The notes: generated from the sequence alone by a model not told the origin. A stretch of 64,000 nucleotides of DNA from Prostheceraeus crozeri (GCA_907163375.1 CAJQUW010014281.1:220429-284428); one strand, 5' to 3'. Shown: positions 23,160 to 34,710, counted from the stretch's first letter. Numbers and translations: made by a program.

Positions 23160-24503
23160 ATTTCTTAAAATTCTGTCCTATGCGGCAGTATTGAGGGGCT
23201 GACGACAGAGGCGTTCTTATCTCCTTATCTCCTTCGGTCCTAATCACATATCGCCTGATCGGCGGCTCAGACACCGATAAGCCACGTCGTACACCAGGTT
23301 CCCGCTAATGAATTTACCTGTTTTCTGATGTTTGACGATTGTAATATCAAAGTAACAAATGAGTGATCAAAACGTTAGAATGTATGAATGAAGGATAAAC
23401 GTGGTCGATGACAACAAAATTATCGCCTTCGCTTCTAAAATATAATCAAGGAAGAAGTCAACTGCGAGGATGGCCGAAAATATATTATACCAATATGCAC
23501 AGAAATAAAATGTACAGAGTGCTCAAAAAAAGTCGCCATACTGTAAAGTGAGAATATACATGTACGTAGGGCTGTATAGGCTCAAATTAAAATGTTCGCT
23601 AAGAGGATTCATTGCATAGACATTTTCATAATAAGAATAAATTCCAGTGGCGTGGCGGGTATAGTATTCACAGCATTCCCTGAATATCTATTTATTTTCT
23701 GTGTTAAGTTGTGAATTGATTCCATCGATTTTTAATGATGATTAGCAAACTGTTTTACGGCTTAGTGATTCGGTTTGATTCCAAAGTAGCTATTGTAAAA
23801 AGCAACGATATCAATCAGCGTTAATTTCGATTCCCTTCTTGTTTCTTGGACGTCTCCTCTAAGATTTAGCAACAATAGCACTTATATTAGGTGCGTTATC
23901 GCAAGACTCCTTAATTAAGACACCGTGTCGACGCTTATACTATCAGCTTCAATGCTACAAGCATAAGGCTACTATTCAACCTGGCGGACTGAATAACATT
24001 GTCGGGATAGAGAATGCGGGGCAATTGGGCAGCATCTGTTTTTTTTGCCATCATTCTTGTAATCATGGAATCACATGCAGTTATACAGAGACAAATGCAG
24101 AAACGCTGAGGATGCTTTATCATATCCACTGTTCAACCAAGGAATTTGAATGGTGTTGTTTAAATAGGGCAACTTTCAGTTGATTCAGATACACTTTGAC
24201 AACTTTTGGTGTGAAATCTCAGATCGTTTGGAGTACTTGAAAACAAACAAGAAATTGATATGAAATGTTATTCGGAAGTAATTGAAAAAATATGTTTTTC
24301 GAACTTTCATCAAAACAAAATTCCTATGATTTTGATGAATTTTGTAGAGTAAAGAAGCGTTGTCGTGATCTACGTTTGTATGTGTTCAATGTTTGGATTA
24401 TAATTATGGAATTCTTCACAAGCAAGCTATCATTTAATTTTTTCAATTTGTTGATGTGTAGTGTTTTTGATATGTGCAACTGTGCATGCATATAGCGGGC
24501 CTA
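23160..24503. other. Noncoding part of piggyBac element 2
   Basis: AT-rich sequence between the left terminal region and the hAT-type insert. No frame with a recognisable domain; the longest stretches (23935-24129 minus, 24292-24495 plus) look like chance. Confidence 0.5.
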
Positions 24504-24511
24504 CATCAATG

Positions 24512-25354
24512 CAGGGGTCATCAAAAATTGATTGCAATTAAATTGCTCAGTCCAATCAATTAATTTTAATTGAAAGTTTGACTAATCAATTAATTTGCAA
24601 TGGACTCCTGGGCAATCAATTAATTGGTAATTGGAATTACAGACAATCAATTAATTGATATTGAAATGTACCCAATCAATTAATTGATAATAGAATTTAT
24701 TAATTAACTGATCGATAATTATTAATTAGTCAATGGAAAAACATGTAGGCCTATATTTCATAAAATAGAGTTAGCCTAGAATAATTGTATTCATATTGGA
24801 ACTCGATTCAATCAGTTAAAATGCCGGTATTAATATTGTATGATCATTTTGCATCCCCATAGTTTTGATGTTCACTGATTTTATTGATTCAGATTTCAAT
24901 AATTATCATCGTTTCATGAACTCTCAGCTTTGACCCTCCCCCTATATTATCTAGTTGTTCATGGATAATGACTTTCGAAGCTTGACAAGTAAGGGCAATC
25001 ATGTTGAAGAATATGCAGTAGATCAGAGAGTTGAGAGGTGTCAGATTGAGTCAGCAGAATGAATTTTGTACAGTGGATGCGCAGGAAGAAGCGAAAATCT
25101 TAGGTGAATTGTAATGCTATATATTACAATGGAGTGAAACTTGATAAAATAATTGAATCAATTAATTGATTATGAATCAATCAATCAATTGATATTGGGA
25201 CATGCAGCAATCAATTGATTGATAATTGGAAATGAAAACAATCAATTAATTGATATTGAGTTGAATACAATAAATTAATTGATAAATGAAATTCAGCGCA
25301 ATCAATTAATTGACATCAATTAATTGAGGTTCAATTAATTTTTGAAGACCCCTG
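24512..25354. mobile_element. hAT-type nonautonomous element built of AT minisatellite
   Basis: The ends are CAGGGGTC...TCAAAAATT and its complement, and the flanks are an exact 8-bp duplication CATCAATG (24504-24511 and 25355-25362), the hallmark of hAT insertions. The body has no gene. Next to each end lies a block of degenerate repeats of 30-35 bp, each centred on ATCAATTAATTGAT (about 24540-24740 and 25145-25350). The element lies inside piggyBac 2. Confidence 0.88.
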
Positions 25355-25880
25355 CATCAATGCAAAATGTATGCGGAGCATAGTTTGATTTAAGGCGAAG
25401 TTTTGCACATGTCCGTGTACAGTAGTAATTACTTGTCTTGCATGTAAGCGCTTGCATATGAATAGATTGAAATAATGTATGTGGATCACCCTATATTCAG
25501 ATTTTCCTCGAATTCCTTTTTCAAAACGGCACCCTACGCCGCTGATAAATTCAAATTGTAATTGCAATATTTTTATTCAGGGCATTGGAGTGTAGGCCTC
25601 CGCTAGTTCACTGTTTGTCATTTAGATAGAATAACTCCGATATTTTAAGATCGAACGATGCATTTCAGCACCTTCCCTGCTCAGTTATAGAAAATCGGAG
25701 TTTTTCTTTTTAAATAGCAAACATTGAAGTTGTACCCTCCAATCCCCAAATGAGAATATTTGTGCAACTGAAAGCTTCTTTAAATACATAATTTTAATAT
25801 ATAATCCACATATTTGACTTTTACTATCTTCAAGATTGAACATGCAATAACGAAGAAAGATAATGGATGGATGCAATATG

Positions 25881-26018
25881 GAGTGGTAATTGACAAAACA
25901 TGGACTAATGCAAAGTCCCGGTTTTCCTGGACAGACATCACAAAATACGGTAGTTTTTTTAATCCTACCAAGTGAATAACACACACGGCATCTTTTAGTC
26001 GGATGAATGTTATTTCCT
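25881..26018 (-). pseudogene. Duplicated C-terminal finger of piggyBac transposase 2
   Basis: About 138 bp match 26731-26872 almost perfectly: the frame encodes KRCRVCYSLGRIKKTTVFCD and the rest of the cysteine-rich finger up to NYHS. Similarity stops abruptly at both sides (a shared TTATTTCCTCT is followed by different sequence). It is either a local duplication inside the element or the remains of a second copy. Confidence 0.8.
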
Positions 26019-26723
26019 CTCCAAGTTATTTCTCAATATATCTATATTCATGTCTTCAATGTATATATATATATATATTCTTGAATTTTCCGAGTGGGCG
26101 GTCAGCTATAGTTGACTAATAATTTTGATGTGGCTGAATATATCTGAACTACGAAAGTTGATTATGACTATGATTGAATTATAATGTTACATTTATTAAA
26201 TTATTGCATGTAATCCACTGCGAATATGCAAATAGTCAACATACGTACTTAATTTTAAAACTAAACATAGAAAACAAGGCGGACAGAGATACAAGAAATT
26301 TCTGAATTTTTCATTTTCGTCATTGGGTTTAATTCATTAAATAATTATTGAACATAGATATTTATCTGGATTGAGCTTCAGAAGTTTATTATTTGGTTAT
26401 TATATTTGTATGAATAAAGGAATTTCATTATGTCTCAGTACTCTTAGTACATGTTTATCGTATTTCCAAAACCATCGAAATCGTATAATGAATTGAACGT
26501 TATATCACATTGATTACAAATTTTACAAGTACGTTTAGACTCTAAATTTAATCATACGCCTAATACTCTAAATTTAATCAAACAGGGCTACATTCAAGTC
26601 ATGATGGAGCACGCGTTATTCTTGAGCTTCCATGTATCGTGTGAATAGTTGACATGTCGTCATTCACATGATTAAATATTCCAATAAACCCCATAAAAGT
26701 AAAAATACGAAGTGAAAAGAAAT
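26019..26723. other. 3' flank of piggyBac transposase 2, no gene
   Basis: AT-rich, with a short TA run at about 26060-26080 and TCATACGCC-type words; no coding seen. Confidence 0.45.
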
Positions 26724-28559
26724 TTATTTTGAGTGGTAATTACCAAAACATGGAGTAATGCAAAGTCCCGGTTTTCCTGGACAGGCATCACAAAATACGG
26801 TAGTTTTTTTAATCCTACCAAGTGAATAACACACACGGCATCTTTTAGTCGGATGAATGTTATTTCCTCTTGGTTGAAACTTAGATGGAAAATGCGAGTT
26901 TGAAGCACACGACGCATTTCGAGGTGTAAGAGGTTGCCTCCCTACCCCTGTTTCACACAGAAAGAGACGAACACATGACATTAAGAAATTTTGAAAATTT
27001 TCCTTGCCCCCGTAAATGGAATAAACAATGTGGGCATTGAGGCACATTCGTTGAATAAGATGTATGCACACTTTATGGAACCAGCGGTATGATTTTCGAG
27101 TTGCGTCATAAGTATGTAAAATTTGATCAGCACGATCAACTCCTCCCATAAATTTGTTATACTCCGACATGGTAGTACTCTTTCTAAAAATTATTCTCTT
27201 TCCACCTTTTATAACACGCTGACAATCGGGAAGAGCAACTTTGTTTTTTGTATCAATCATAAAAACAATTTTCTGTCCAGACGACTTTCTATCACAAAAT
27301 TTAGATAGAAGCAAGTCGTCCGAACGCAAAAACTTTGTCTCTCTTACATTTACCACGGCCTCCTGAAGCATGGGCGGGACACCACGGTTCGGACGAATAG
27401 TGCCGACTAAAAGCGTTCTTCTTGATAATAAATAATTGGCCAACCTGACACTGTTCAACCAATTATCACACCAAACAGTGTATCCTAAATCCAATAGTTC
27501 ATCACAAAGATGAACAACGATTCGCTCCGAAACACTGAGACTGGAACAAGCGGAGGCAAACTGATCATGATCTGCTTTTACAGTGTGAAATGAAAAGTTC
27601 AATGTAAAACCAGAGTCACTTTCGCATAAAAAATAAATTTTGATTCCGAAGCGCCTTCTCTTCGCCGGTATGTATTGTTTAAAATACAGCCGACCTTTAT
27701 ATAAAAGTAAAGACTCGTCCACAGTCACATTCTGAGATGGCCTATACACATCCTTACAAATCGAACGAATCAAGTTAACAAATGGCTGAATCTTACGAAG
27801 ACAATTCTCTTCGCCACCGAGATTTTCATAATTTGCGAATCGAATGAAATGTAAAATCAAGAGAAAACGATCTCGTGTAAGAGAAAATTCGGAGTGAAGG
27901 AAGGGAGTACAAACTAAATCATCAGTACTCCAGTAGTCAGTGAGTTGAGGCTTCCTCACGACGCCCATCAGCAGTACAATACCGATGAATTTCTTCATTT
28001 CGGCGAAAGAGCAATTCGTCCAATTTCTAAAGCGAGAATGGGGCTTTAGAGCTTCTGTTTGAAGATAGATAGAAGCACGAATATTTGTAAATTGCACAAG
28101 TGTTTCGATTAACTCATCCGTAATAAAAAAACTGAGAGCACTTCTGCAAATGTCAACATCACTTGTATTTGACAGCATTGCTTCTTCATATGTTGTTCGA
28201 AGACCTGCGGCACCGAGAAAGGGTGGGAGCTCCGAACGACTATCGTTCGCCTCTTCGACAATTTTCCACGGACTGGCAATTTGAGCAGAAGTCGTGCGAG
28301 AAACAGCAGCGGAGCCGGAAGCGGAGGACACGAAAGAATCCTTGAGAATAGGTGGAGAATCAGCTTTGGCGAATGACGTAAAATTAACAGGTGATGGATC
28401 GGGCGGCAACATAGTCAACTGCGGTAGGACGGAGTCATCAAGATCAGAAAACTGATCTGAATCATCAGAGTCGCTTTCACTAACATTATCCATTTCGTCG
28501 TCACTGTTTAGGCAGATCAATTCTACAGTACGATCCAGTGAATATCGTTTGCGGTACAT
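26724..28559 (-). CDS. piggyBac transposase 2, 611 aa, uninterrupted
   Basis: A TTAA-specific DDD transposase acting in the nucleus. The frame starts with ATG and ends with a stop after 611 codons, close to the usual 560-610. Order: an acidic N-terminal stretch (residues 15-45, DDEMDNVSESDSDDSD); the DDE_Tnp_1_7 domain from about 135; the first catalytic Asp D281 in VTVDESLL; D365 in WCDNWLNS; D475, with D478, in MGGVDRADQ; and a C-terminal finger at 573-605 (CRVC, CDACPGKPGLC, C) typical of the domain that binds the subterminal repeats. All expected acidic residues are present. Start choice: the first ATG gives the acidic N-terminus normal for the family. The 360 bp to the right border would hold its promoter. 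Activity is inferred from intactness, not shown. Confidence 0.93.
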   Translation of the reverse strand: MYRKRYSLDRTVELICLNSDDEMDNVSESDSDDSDQFSDLDDSVLPQLTMLPPDPSPVNFTSFAKADSPPILKDSFVSSASGSAAVSRTTSAQIASPWKIVEEANDSRSELPPFLGAAGLRTTYEEAMLSNTSDVDICRSALSFFITDELIETLVQFTNIRASIYLQTEALKPHSRFRNWTNCSFAEMKKFIGIVLLMGVVRKPQLTDYWSTDDLVCTPFLHSEFSLTRDRFLLILHFIRFANYENLGGEENCLRKIQPFVNLIRSICKDVYRPSQNVTVDESLLLYKGRLYFKQYIPAKRRRFGIKIYFLCESDSGFTLNFSFHTVKADHDQFASACSSLSVSERIVVHLCDELLDLGYTVWCDNWLNSVRLANYLLSRRTLLVGTIRPNRGVPPMLQEAVVNVRETKFLRSDDLLLSKFCDRKSSGQKIVFMIDTKNKVALPDCQRVIKGGKRIIFRKSTTMSEYNKFMGGVDRADQILHTYDATRKSYRWFHKVCIHLIQRMCLNAHIVYSIYGGKENFQNFLMSCVRLFLCETGVGRQPLTPRNASCASNSHFPSKFQPRGNNIHPTKRCRVCYSLGRIKKTTVFCDACPGKPGLCITPCFGNYHSK

Positions 28560-29050
28560 AATAGTTAGTGTTCACAATCTCAGTTGGAAAAAAATCAGTT
28601 CTGAAGAAATCAGGTTTATTAGCCAAATATTAGCAAATGCACTGTTTGAGATAAAAGGGTTTCCGCGTCAACGTTTGGATGACAATGACATGTTTTGCGA
28701 TAAGAGATACCGATACGCCCCCAAGTAAAAAATGTTCTCCAAAGTTATCAACATTTCGTCCTTCATTATCTTATCACTTTAACACGTGTTTTCCCGCTGA
28801 ATTTTATGGCTCGTAGAGCAGGCCATGCCGCACTGAGAGGAAAACTTCTTATGACTCGCACAGCGAGCCATCCGCATGTGAAAGAATAATTTTTCAATAC
28901 ATTAGCCGCTGTGAAAGGGTTAAAAGAAGCAAGCAGAGACGGAACGATAATAAGATCACCAAGTTTTCTCAATAATAGCAACATGACATCAAGTTTACAT
29001 CGAACTTCTTTTTCTTGATGTTTGGACATTTCTCGACAGGCCTTACAGCT

Positions 29051-29802
29051 CAGGGATGCGGAGTCGGAGTCCTATCATTTTTGCTGGGGTCGGAGTCGGA
29101 CTCCGGTCTATAACTAGACCCGAAGTATAATACAAACAAATTATTTATCCTCGTGCATAGCTGTCACTGTCTTGATGTCAACTTTCTCTGTCAAACAAAA
29201 GTACAGAGACAACAGTCCATACAAAGCTTGTAATACCTGAAGGAATGAACCGTGATAATGGAAAAAGGATTGTCTTTTCACTTGATGATTTAGTAGAGAA
29301 GACAAGCCTTCCTAGCTTCGATCACACCTACGCGCCAAAGGTCACATCAGAGACAAAAATGAAATACTAGTTTGTTTGAAAACATTATCTTCTCACCCTC
29401 ACGTTAATCGTGTGTGATGACTCGTCTGAAGCGCATATTAAAGTCGAAAGTGTACTCATATATTTTGGAGAAGGATGGGAGATATTCCTGCCTGGTAGAG
29501 ACTGGAGAAAAACCGTGTGAAGCACACATCAACAAGATGGGAGGAGCCGAGTCGTATGCATTCAACTTAAAGCGACATTTGATAAAGTTTCATCGAAAAT
29601 GATTGATAATTGATACAGCAATAATCACTAAAGATAGGTTCAGGTAAACCTAATAATCAATTATAGGTTACCAGTTAATGTTTCAAAAAAAGGCTTCATA
29701 TGCTTGCCACCAGGTGTCGGAGTCCCATCAAAAGCCAGAGTCCTATCAAACCCCAGAGTCGGAGTCGAAGTCCTGTCAAAATGATAGGACTCCGCATCTC
29801 TG
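29051..29802 (+). mobile_element. hAT-derived element, copy 1
   Basis: The ends are CAGGGATGCGGAGTCGGAG and, inverted, a CCGCATCTCTG border; both carry GGAGTC repeats. Flanks TTACAGCT (29043-29050) and CTGCAGCT (29803-29810) agree in 6 of 8 bases, a decayed 8-bp hAT duplication. The body carries a BED-finger frame at 29414-29602 but no dimerisation or catalytic domain, so it is nonautonomous. Copy 2 at 30583-31316 lies in opposite orientation. Confidence 0.75.
29414..29602 (+). pseudogene. BED-type zinc finger fragment of a hAT transposase
   Basis: The short frame ends in YAFNLKRHLIKFHRK, the (T/Y)xNLxRHLxxxH signature of BED fingers, preceded by a cysteine in YSCLV and another in KPCEAH. 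BED fingers bind DNA at the N-terminus of hAT transposases. The rest of the transposase is missing. The same frame is present in copy 2 on the minus strand near 30770-30960, with the same C..C..H..H spacing. Confidence 0.65.
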
Positions 29803-30582
29803 CTGCAGCTAGGACTTACTCGTATGTTGCCTGGAATCGCGAGTTTTTGACTAATACTGGGAGATGAGTGGATGAGGTTGTCTCTAAGTTGGTTACAAAA
29901 GGTGGTTGTAATATTGTTAGAAAGATAGCCTAACGTGTTGCTTGCTTTCTCCATATGGTGACATCAAAACTGTAATGGGAGTTCAAAACCTGTGCCCAAA
30001 GCCTATTTTAGGTTAGATATACACGTGTTTCCTGGTCTACATATATGTATGGCCAAAATCAAAATTATGATATGCAATAGTTTAGGCATAAAGAGTCATA
30101 TATTTGAAGGAAGCAAGTCTGCATGGATCCATTGAAAAATAGGATCCATCCATAGTTAGATTTAATAGACCTCTACAGCTCAAAATGAGGGATGCGGAAA
30201 CGTGGTGCAGCTACCACGGCTCTGGAACCAGCAGCAGCTCCGATATAAAGTTGAGTCGCCAATACGAATCCGAAGATGATGTACATGCATATCCTTATAA
30301 CAACTACGAAACTGCACATCTGTCGAGGTCAACCCGGTGCCTCTTCTTGTCTTGAACTTCAATCCGCATCCAGTTGGTCATTTTATCATGTCTGATAGGA
30401 ACACCTTTCAAGTTGTTCAGTCATTCAACTTTCTGTTAATATCATGTCTCCCGAACTTTAAACCCGTCATATTCATGTCGAAAAAACGATCGGTTTCGAC
30501 TCAAACTCTTTCTGTTTTCTGTTGTGCTAAAATATATAATTATAGTCGGTCTGCTTATGCAGGAGTTAAGTATTCCATTAAG

Positions 30583-31316
30583 CAGGGATGCGGAGTCCTA
30601 TCATTTTGATAGGACTCCAACTCCAAGGGTTAATAGGACTGCGACTTCGACTCCCGTTGGCAAGTATATGAAGCCTAGTTTTTCGAAACATTAACTGGCA
30701 ACCTACATCATAGGTCATTATAGGCTTCCCTAAACATATATTTGGTGATCACTGCTGTATCAATTATCAATCATTTTCAATGGAAGTTGATCAAATGTCA
30801 CTTTCAGTTGAATGTATACGACTCGGCTCCTCCCATCTTGTTGATGTGTGCTTCACACGGTTTTTCTCCAGTCTCTACCAGGCAGGAATATCTCCCATCC
30901 TTCTCCAAAATATATGAGTACACTTTCGACTTTAATATGCGCTTCAGAGGAGTCATCACACACGATTAACGTGAGGGTGAGAAGATAATGTTTTCAAACA
31001 AACTAGTATTTCATTTTTGTCTCTGATGTGACCTTTGGCGCTTTGGTGTGATCGAGGCTAGGAAGGTTTGTCTTCTCTACTAAATCATCAAGTGAAAAGA
31101 CAATCATTTTTCCATTATCACGGTTCATTCCCTCAGGTATTACAAGCTTTGTATGGACTGTTGTCTCTGTACTTTTGTTTGACAGAGAAAGTTGACATCA
31201 AGACAGTGACAGCCATGCAAGAGAATAAATAATTTGTTTGTATTACACTTCGGGTCTAGTTATAGACCGGAGTCCGGAGTCCTATCATTTGATAGAACTC
31301 CGACTCCGCATCCATG
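30583..31316 (-). mobile_element. hAT-derived element, copy 2 (inverted)
   Basis: The reverse complement of 29051-29802, with ends at CAGGGATGCGGAGTCC (30583) and CCGCATCCATG (31316). Flanks CCATTAAG and CCATGATA agree only in 5 of 8 bases. The two copies make an inverted pair around about 780 bp. Part of this copy and its flanks occurs again at 49690-50098 and 56325-56780. Confidence 0.72.
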
Positions 31317-31509
31317 CCATGATATGAAGTTCAAGTTTTTCTCTGCATTCCCAATGTATCAAATTCGGACTCCTCCGATTCCTATTTTCTGGTCACTAAT
31401 GTTTGAAGTGAACCCATAAGCACTTCAGTGTTTTACAGACAACAAAGAAGATAGCAGATTCTAGAGTTATTCCACAAATGATCAAGTAATTTGGGAGAGG
31501 CAGGGCCTA

Positions 31510-31670
31510 CTTTCAACAAAATAGCGCACCCTGCCTTGCTTGCAGGAAATTATTTAACAGTTTCGAAGATACTGAGGTCAGAGTGCTTCCTGGTCCGGCA
31601 TTATCAGTGGACCTGAGCCCCATTGATAGCTTCTGAGCGATTGTCAAACGCTGTGAATGTCGTGACTCCG
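31510..31670 (+). pseudogene. Tc1/mariner transposase C-terminal fragment
   Basis: The frame reads NSAPCLACRKLFNSFEDTEV, then LSVDLSPIDSF, a stop where Trp is expected, and AIVKR. It is the stretch from the QDNAPCH block to the SPDLNPIE.LW..VK block of Tc1 transposases. The C-terminus is lost by a deletion; the second copy of the segment at 56955-57240 keeps it. Confidence 0.8.
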
Positions 31671-31771
31671 TCAAATTGGCATTAACACAAATTTCAGACA
31701 TCTGTTGTGATCTCATTGTTGTTTATGCCCGAACATGCAGCCATGGGGTATTTCTAGTTAATTAAATTATG

Positions 31772-33210
31772 CCACTATCACTGCAATTCTCATACGAGCA
31801 GCTATTTGTAATAGAATATAATGCTTACTAATTCAAATTATTGATTGAAGTAGTCCTAATGAGGACTGATGGCGTCCTCCAATCCGCAAGTGTACAGATG
31901 CAATGCTACTATAACCATTGGATTAATCAGTTCTTAAAAGAACTCAATGGAGCTTTCTCGTGGCAACGAATTAAAATTGATCAGCTTTGGCCCAATATCT
32001 GGTAAAAGTGGAAATCGTTAGATTTGTAACACTTCTCATTCTTGCTGTTAATATAGTAATACCATAGATTCCAAACACTGCCGTATACATGTTCAAAACA
32101 GACGTCTAATATACCTTACCGTCTGCAGATGCTGGTAGTGGAAATACAATAGGACAATGGTTATCATAGGTTAAGGAAATTAAAAAATGGATATTATAAA
32201 ACAACAGGAAACCGATGAATAAAAATTGGAAAAGTGGAGGTAAAATATGGAAATACAATGATGCCACTACACCGATTCTGACACTACACATGGTGGATAA
32301 TGGTAATAGTGGATAAGTGGAAAGTGGATAATAGAACTACAATGACACTCTAATACACCGAAAGCAATGAAATTATACACACTATACCTGACTACACGTC
32401 ATGGAAAATAGTATTTCTTCACTTGAATTTGTTATCGCCAGTTTCTTATTCCGTCTATATTACTTCATATAATCCCACATTTCTTCATTTGAAATACAAT
32501 ACATCGACCACTACTTCAACTATCGATTCAGGGATATAAAACATAATACTTCAGTCCGTCAGTCATCAGCAGGTACTCGTCTAGTTGTGTTTCGACCCCT
32601 AACCTGAACATTCAAAACCAGGCGAGCGGGGTCCCACACATAGTGGCTGACAAAATACTGAATAGTTCTTCAAAGATATGCCACAAAGATAAGTCAGACA
32701 TCATTCAAATGTTACGCTTCCCACATGTAGACTGATCCTGTCATTAAATTCATCCCATCAATAAATACAGTATGCCTTTTTGCGATCCGCACATGTAAAC
32801 AAATCCTGTACATCAATCTTTGCGTTTTCGATTCCCACAAGTAAACAGATCCTGTTCATCCTCGAATCCCATAAAAATGTAATCGCTGTGTGATAAATAT
32901 GTAATCCGCCTTTACACAAACTTAGCCTTATACATCAAGGATTAGCAATGGGAGTTCTCTCAGCTCCCGTAAGCAGGCTCCCATTCACTCTTCACCGCCG
33001 CCCATGTGATGGCTACAAGTCATTGTTAGTCGTTTTTTTAGAGAAAAGACCATATTTGTGAAGCGATTCATTATGCCTTGTGAGAGCCTTTTCTGTGTAA
33101 CTCATCAAGTCATGCTGAGAATAACCTCTAGTTTTCATGATATTTAGTGTCTTGTTAGTTTTGTGTACAGCGTCTTGTAACTTCGAGCATATTCTACAAT
33201 ATCTGACTAC
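31772..33210. other. 1.4 kb present only in one of two segment copies
   Basis: The segment 30385-33530 is repeated at 56325-57960, but there the sequence jumps from the equivalent of about 31772 to that of about 33210. This stretch is therefore an insertion here or a deletion there. It has GTGGATAATGG-type short repeats (32280-32340) and, at its middle, an LTR-like end (see 32290-32640). Confidence 0.6.
32290..32640 (+). mobile_element. Possible LTR of an LTR retrotransposon (fossil)
   Basis: The stretch ends in GGCGAGCGGGGTCCCACACA at 32640, followed by TAGTGGCTGAC, which resembles the LTR end and primer-binding site arrangement of Gypsy-like elements. No gag, pol or second LTR is visible in the window. 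The start is a guess. It is treated as a fossil, probably a solo or fragmentary LTR. Confidence 0.3.
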
Positions 33211-33321
33211 TTGCGAAGGATGAACTAACACTTGTGTATTCTTAATATTTGCAATATCAGGGGTGTTGGAAACTCGCTGTCGCATACTGCATTTGTTCTT
33301 AAATTCCATTACTTCCGGCAT
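33013..33321 (-). CDS. Unidentified 102-aa open frame
   Basis: A basic frame with two Cys-rich words (YCRICSKLQD) and a TRGYSQHDL stretch; its start matches the region repeated at 57725, but the body lies in the stretch unique to this copy. The RGY word occurs in some reverse transcriptases, but the frame is too short to judge. It may not be a gene. Confidence 0.2.
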   Translation of the reverse strand: MPEVMEFKNKCSMRQRVSNTPDIANIKNTQVLVHPSQVVRYCRICSKLQDAVHKTNKTLNIMKTRGYSQHDLMSYTEKALTRHNESLHKYGLFSKKTTNNDL

Positions 33322-33479
33322 CGGTCAAGTAACGAGAAACGAGAGCATATGACTTCTGAATTTCTTTTTCATTTTCAGTCCAATGTTTGCACTTGAATAA
33401 GAGTGGACGAAATGCATTGTGTAAAAAAGTAGTTTTTGATTTTGTCACAAATGAATTTGGTGGTTATCTTTATTTATAA

Positions 33480-34379
33480 ATTCATCTGAAGCGCATTCGA
33501 CAAAATACATCTGAAAGCTTAAGACATTCAATTTCTATAGAGGGGTAACAATGAAAAGAGATTAAGTGAAAACACTGCAATCTTATAGACAATTGGAAAA
33601 AATACTGGAAATTAGGATAGATAAGATAAATTAGTATTCAATGAAGATAAAACTTCTTCTCTGCATTTCCAATGTATCAGTCTGGGTTTGGATCTCTGAC
33701 TTTTCTTGACCATAAGTTCTTAAACTCCATTAGTTTTTGCATTAGTCAAGTCTGAAATTCAATAACAATCAACAGTCAATTTATTGAACGAATGCGATTC
33801 TTCTGTTCCGTTGCAATCTTTTGATTCTACTACAGAGAGGTAATTGTAAATGCGTAAATTACCTCTCCAACCATTCTATTATAAATTTCATTTTAGCTGT
33901 TCTTAACTGTGTTTACTTGATCATTCTAATTTGTAAATAAACCTCATTTTGCTGATTTGACTTGATGCCTTGATGATGTATCAATAAACGATACGAAATC
34001 GATCGACGATAAATCAAGTGTCTTCGGATTTATATTTTGGTCGTAGTATAGTATACAAAACAGTCAGAATGTACGGTGAATTGTGAAATAATTATGAAAC
34101 ATTAGCGCCACACAGGCGACATATCCCAGACTGATAATGACAGATACGGAAGACAGGAATATTCTTAACTAAAACATTTGCTTTTAAATTTCTTAATTTT
34201 ACAGACGCCGATCCTCTTCTTGGTTCTAATGGTTCATCTGCCATTCCATTTAGATAATAGAGTTCAGTTCCTATGAAATCAGAAAAGTGAAGTTGTGAAA
34301 GATAATTGTTTCCCTAACTTATTTCCAGGCAATCATTTCTCAATCACACAGTCACAGTTCAAACTGATCAACATGTGGT
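33480..34379. other. Flank left of the Harbinger element, no gene
   Basis: AT-rich. The part 33510-33620 resembles 6630-6740 and, inverted, 14400-14515 of the big palindrome (shared words ACATTCAATT, GAGATTAAGTGAAAA, CTGGAAATTAG), so it is a dispersed repeat of unknown type. The rest shows nothing. Confidence 0.5.
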
Positions 34380-34710
34380 CTGGGGCTCGTTTCATAAAGC
34401 TCTATTAAAATCGTCTTTAATAATGGTTCCATTAGAGAGGTTAAATAGAGCTCTATTTATCTGTTTCAGAAAGCTTCAATTTATCCGCTATCAAGAAAGA
34501 TTCTCTTTAACCTCTATTAACATTGATAGCTTCTCTTTAACTTCGTAGCTATGCAGTAAGACGTTACACAAGACCTTGACATATTTAAAACCAATAGAAT
34601 CTCTGCTATATGATGTCATACGAGAAGTGATGTTCGACGTTATAACATGCAAACCGACAAAGGCATTATTGACAGAGTACCTAAGCTTGCACATGCACAC
34701 TAGACCGAAG

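Larger units (their letters stand above)
23091..28923 (-). mobile_element. piggyBac element 2 with an intact transposase frame
   Basis: Borders are TTAA at 23091-23094 and 28920-28923. Ends read TTAACCCCTTCACTGCGGC and, inverted, TTAACCCTTTCACAGCGGC. Subterminal hyphenated palindromes of 17 bp are at 23112-23128 (GGCTCGC-AGA-GCGAGCC), 28808-28824 and 28853-28869. The element is long (5.8 kb) because the transposase 3' side holds about 3.6 kb of extra DNA, including a hAT-type insert and a duplicated transposase piece. It sits inside the pogo remnant. Confidence 0.9.

Noticed and set aside
24512-25354. Regularly spaced repeats resembling a CRISPR array
   Set aside because: The units are degenerate, palindromic, AT-only, without constant spacers, and lie within hAT-type ends in an animal genome.
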